Shown here piece after piece: positions 6,863 through 8,122 of a DNA stretch of 8,122 bases; position 1 is the first letter of the stretch; each line of letters begins with the position of its first letter. A program made the translations under genes and the position numbers. The DNA comes from an uncultured Treponema sp. (GTDB lineage Bacteria > Spirochaetota > Spirochaetia > Treponematales > Treponemataceae), in the NCBI GenBank assembly GCA_934699065.1, contig CAKUWD010000125.1, positions 1-8,122 of the forward strand, written 5' to 3'. Under the pieces are notes generated by a model. The model worked only from the letters and a program-made list of their open reading frames with translations. It was not told the DNA's origin and made no database searches.

Positions 6863-7435
6863 TCATTTACTTTTATCTACATATGATAGTTCTGAAATGC
6901 CAAGTAACCGGTTCCCTTCAAATTTCATTTCAATAATATAGGGCATCCAGTTAACAATTCTCAAAAAGTCTTTTACTCCAAAATCCCGATTATAATAATT
7001 AAGGATTGTACTAAGTGCAGTACCATGAGTCCCTATAACGATTGTCTTTCCTTCGTACTCACAAAGAAATTCCGCAAATGCATCCATATTTCGATCCTGT
7101 ACGGATTTTAGATTCTCTCCACCTTCTTCAGCAAAGAAAAAGTCTTCCCATCGCTTTTCAAGAAGTCCAGCCTCAAAACTACCTGCTTTCCTTTCTCTTA
7201 ATCTCTCATCTTTTTCAATTTGTTTTCCAAAGAAATCTGCTGCAGGCTTTATCGTATCGATACTTCTTTTATATGGACTACATAAGAAGGCATCAATTGT
7301 CCTTCCGTTAAGCGTCTCAAGTACTATTTTTCTGTCAACAAGGCCTTCTTCCGTTAGCGGTCTGATCCTATCATCTTCGCCATATACGGATTGAGCGTGT
7401 CTAACAAAAATGACATTGGTTAATTGACTACTCAT
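6863..7435 (-). CDS. Histidine phosphatase family protein (phosphoglycerate mutase-like)
   Basis: A predicted 190-residue enzyme of the branch-1 histidine phosphatase superfamily. The phosphorylated histidine is His13 in VRHAQS (11-16), the family's RHG motif with Ala replacing Gly. The other catalytic positions are visible: Arg57 in SPYKRSIDT (53-61), the acidic Glu81 in LRERKAG, and His137 in GTHGTAL (135-141). No signal peptide is seen, so it acts in the cytosol. The ATG has a GAAAGGA ribosome binding site (7441-7447) 5 bases upstream, and the gene starts 30 bases after the preceding acetyltransferase, fitting co-transcription. Family members dephosphorylate sugars, nucleotides, cofactor precursors or proteins; similar small proteins are often labelled phosphoglycerate mutase without evidence of that activity. 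The substrate is unknown here. Confidence 0.9.
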   Translation of the reverse strand: MSSQLTNVIFVRHAQSVYGEDDRIRPLTEEGLVDRKIVLETLNGRTIDAFLCSPYKRSIDTIKPAADFFGKQIEKDERLRERKAGSFEAGLLEKRWEDFFFAEEGGENLKSVQDRNMDAFAEFLCEYEGKTIVIGTHGTALSTILNYYNRDFGVKDFLRIVNWMPYIIEMKFEGNRLLGISELSYVDKSK

Positions 7436-7465
7436 GTTTTTCCTTTCAAAAAATTATCCTGTAAG

Positions 7466-7945
7466 TTAAAGTGTATGATAGTACGGACAGATATTCTCGT
7501 AATGCCCGTCTTTCATTCTGAATCCACCCGGTATCGTTCCCAACTGCACAAAGCCTAATCGCTCATATAAATGTCTCGCATGCACATTGCTCTCAACTAC
7601 AGCATTAAACTGCAATACCCGAAAGCCAAGTTCTTTACCTTTGGATAGACAATCTATTACCAGCTTCTCTCCAATATGCAACCCTCGACACTTTGAACTT
7701 ACTGCATAACTTGCATTACAAATATGTCCACATCTACCGACATTATTCGGATGCAAAATATATAAACCAACAATCTGTCCATCGTCTTCAGCGACTCCAG
7801 TATAACTCTGCGATTCAAAAAACTCCCGGCCTGACACATCGTCAAGCAGATCTTCCTGAGGAAACGCTATTCCATCCTCGACAACTTCATTCCAAATTTC
7901 TATCATCTTATTAATGTCTTTTTCTTCATATTTTCGAATAATCAT
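7466..7945 (-). CDS. GNAT-family N-acetyltransferase
   Basis: A predicted 159-residue single-domain acetyltransferase. The first strand and helix are MIIRKYEEKDINKMIEIWNE, and VAEDDGQIVGLYILHP (51-66) forms the central strands. Motif A is YAVSSKCRGLHIGEKLV (80-96) with the R-G-x-x-I-G acetyl-CoA loop at 87-92. Motif B is AVVESN..A..LYERLGF (115-132), ending in GTIPGGFR, an ending seen in a common group of uncharacterised GNATs. The ATG is preceded by a near-perfect AGGAGG (7953-7958) 7 bases away, the strongest ribosome binding site in the window, which suggests high translation. It heads the closely spaced group of three small - strand genes and differs clearly in sequence from the second GNAT, so it is not a recent duplicate. 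The substrate is unknown. Confidence 0.9.
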   Translation of the reverse strand: MIIRKYEEKDINKMIEIWNEVVEDGIAFPQEDLLDDVSGREFFESQSYTGVAEDDGQIVGLYILHPNNVGRCGHICNASYAVSSKCRGLHIGEKLVIDCLSKGKELGFRVLQFNAVVESNVHARHLYERLGFVQLGTIPGGFRMKDGHYENICPYYHTL

Positions 7946-7952
7946 TCATATG

Positions 7953-7958
7953 CCTCCT
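7953..7958 (-). promoter_or_regulatory. Strong ribosome binding site of the first GNAT gene
   Basis: The - strand reads AGGAGG, 7 bases before ATG 7945. It fixes the start codon; an out-of-frame ATG four bases earlier is too close to the site to be used well. A TATAAC box lies upstream at 7964-7969, but without a convincing -35, so a promoter here is uncertain. Confidence 0.7.
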
Positions 7959-7991
7959 CGTCAGTTATACTGGAATTTTATGTTCCAACGA

Positions 7992-8006
7992 TCCCGACAA
8001 ACGGGA
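7992..8006 (-). repeat. Small hairpin between the partial gene and the first GNAT gene
   Basis: TCCCG (7992-7996) and CGGGA (8002-8006) form a 5-bp stem with a 5-base loop, just after the stop of the partial - strand gene. A second short inverted repeat, TGGAA/TTCCA (7971-7975 and 7983-7987), follows. Neither is trailed by a T-run, so at most they are weak terminators. Confidence 0.35.
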
Positions 8007-8008
8007 AT

Positions 8009-8122
8009 TTAGCGAATTAAGTATTCCATCAATTGGGCAAGAAAGGGCGGTTCCTCCATAACGACATTAGAGAGGAGAATGATTGCCACTTTATCCTTAA
8101 AATTCAACCTTTGCCAATGTCT
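8009..8122 (-). CDS. C-terminal end of an unidentified protein, partial
   Basis: The - strand is open from the window edge to TAA at 8009-8011, giving 37 residues. They include FKDKVAIILLSNVV and end FLAQLMEYLIR. A charged turn, a hydrophobic strand ending in LSN, then an amphipathic helix is the kind of ending found in serine hydrolases of the beta-lactamase/PBP family, where K-aliphatic strand-L-S/T-N is common. That match is suggestive only, because the catalytic motifs would lie outside the window. A 37-codon open frame can also occur by chance. If real, the gene lies 63 bases upstream of the first GNAT gene on the same strand and could share its transcript. Confidence 0.35.
   Translation of the reverse strand, partial: RHWQRLNFKDKVAIILLSNVVMEEPPFLAQLMEYLIR

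Noticed and set aside
6180..8122. Integron-like cassette array, suggested by a run of small acetyltransferase and phosphatase genes
   Set aside because: The 30- and 45-base gaps are too short for typical attC sites. No paired inverse-core and core motifs (RYYYAAC/GTTRRRY) were seen at the gene ends, and no integrase is present.

Overview
The window looks like chromosome from an anaerobic, gut-type bacterium with moderately low GC. The proteins and the transposase relic resemble those of Clostridia (Lachnospiraceae-like), but a host-associated spirochaete such as Treponema cannot be excluded from sequence alone. Starts are preceded by AGGAG-type ribosome binding sites. There are no rRNA or tRNA genes, no CRISPR array and no intact mobile element.

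The left part (1-3670) is read on the + strand. It opens with the last 40 codons of a YitT/DUF2179-type membrane protein. Next is a long flavoprotein (275-1924) that joins an FMN-reductase-like domain with a Cys cluster, an SCP2-like domain and a multi-pass membrane tail. After a 184-base spacer with two hairpins and a 42-bp imperfect palindrome comes a two-gene operon: an aldo/keto reductase (2109-3044) and a TetR-family regulator (3041-3670), joined by an ATGA overlap. The palindrome overlaps the likely promoter of this operon, so autoregulation by the TetR protein is the simplest reading. Both enzymes in this part look like redox or detoxification functions.

The middle (3671-3896) separates convergent genes. 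It holds a decayed, internally deleted piece of an IS256-family transposase.

The right part (3897-8122) is all on the - strand. In transcription order it holds: the C-terminus of an unidentified protein running off the window, a GNAT acetyltransferase, a histidine phosphatase, a second GNAT acetyltransferase, and a 760-residue UvrA-type ATPase. The ATPase keeps both nucleotide-binding sites but lacks the UvrB-binding domain, as in the DrrC/UvrA2 class linked to resistance to DNA-binding drugs. The three small genes are closely spaced and may be one operon. The UvrA-like gene is richer in GC by eye and may have its own promoter. The mixture suggests accessory genes gathered next to an old insertion-sequence site.

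No wholly new system can be demonstrated. The best leads are the three-part flavoprotein, the unusually long operator before the reductase/TetR pair, and the UvrA-like ATPase grouped with acetyltransferases and a phosphatase.
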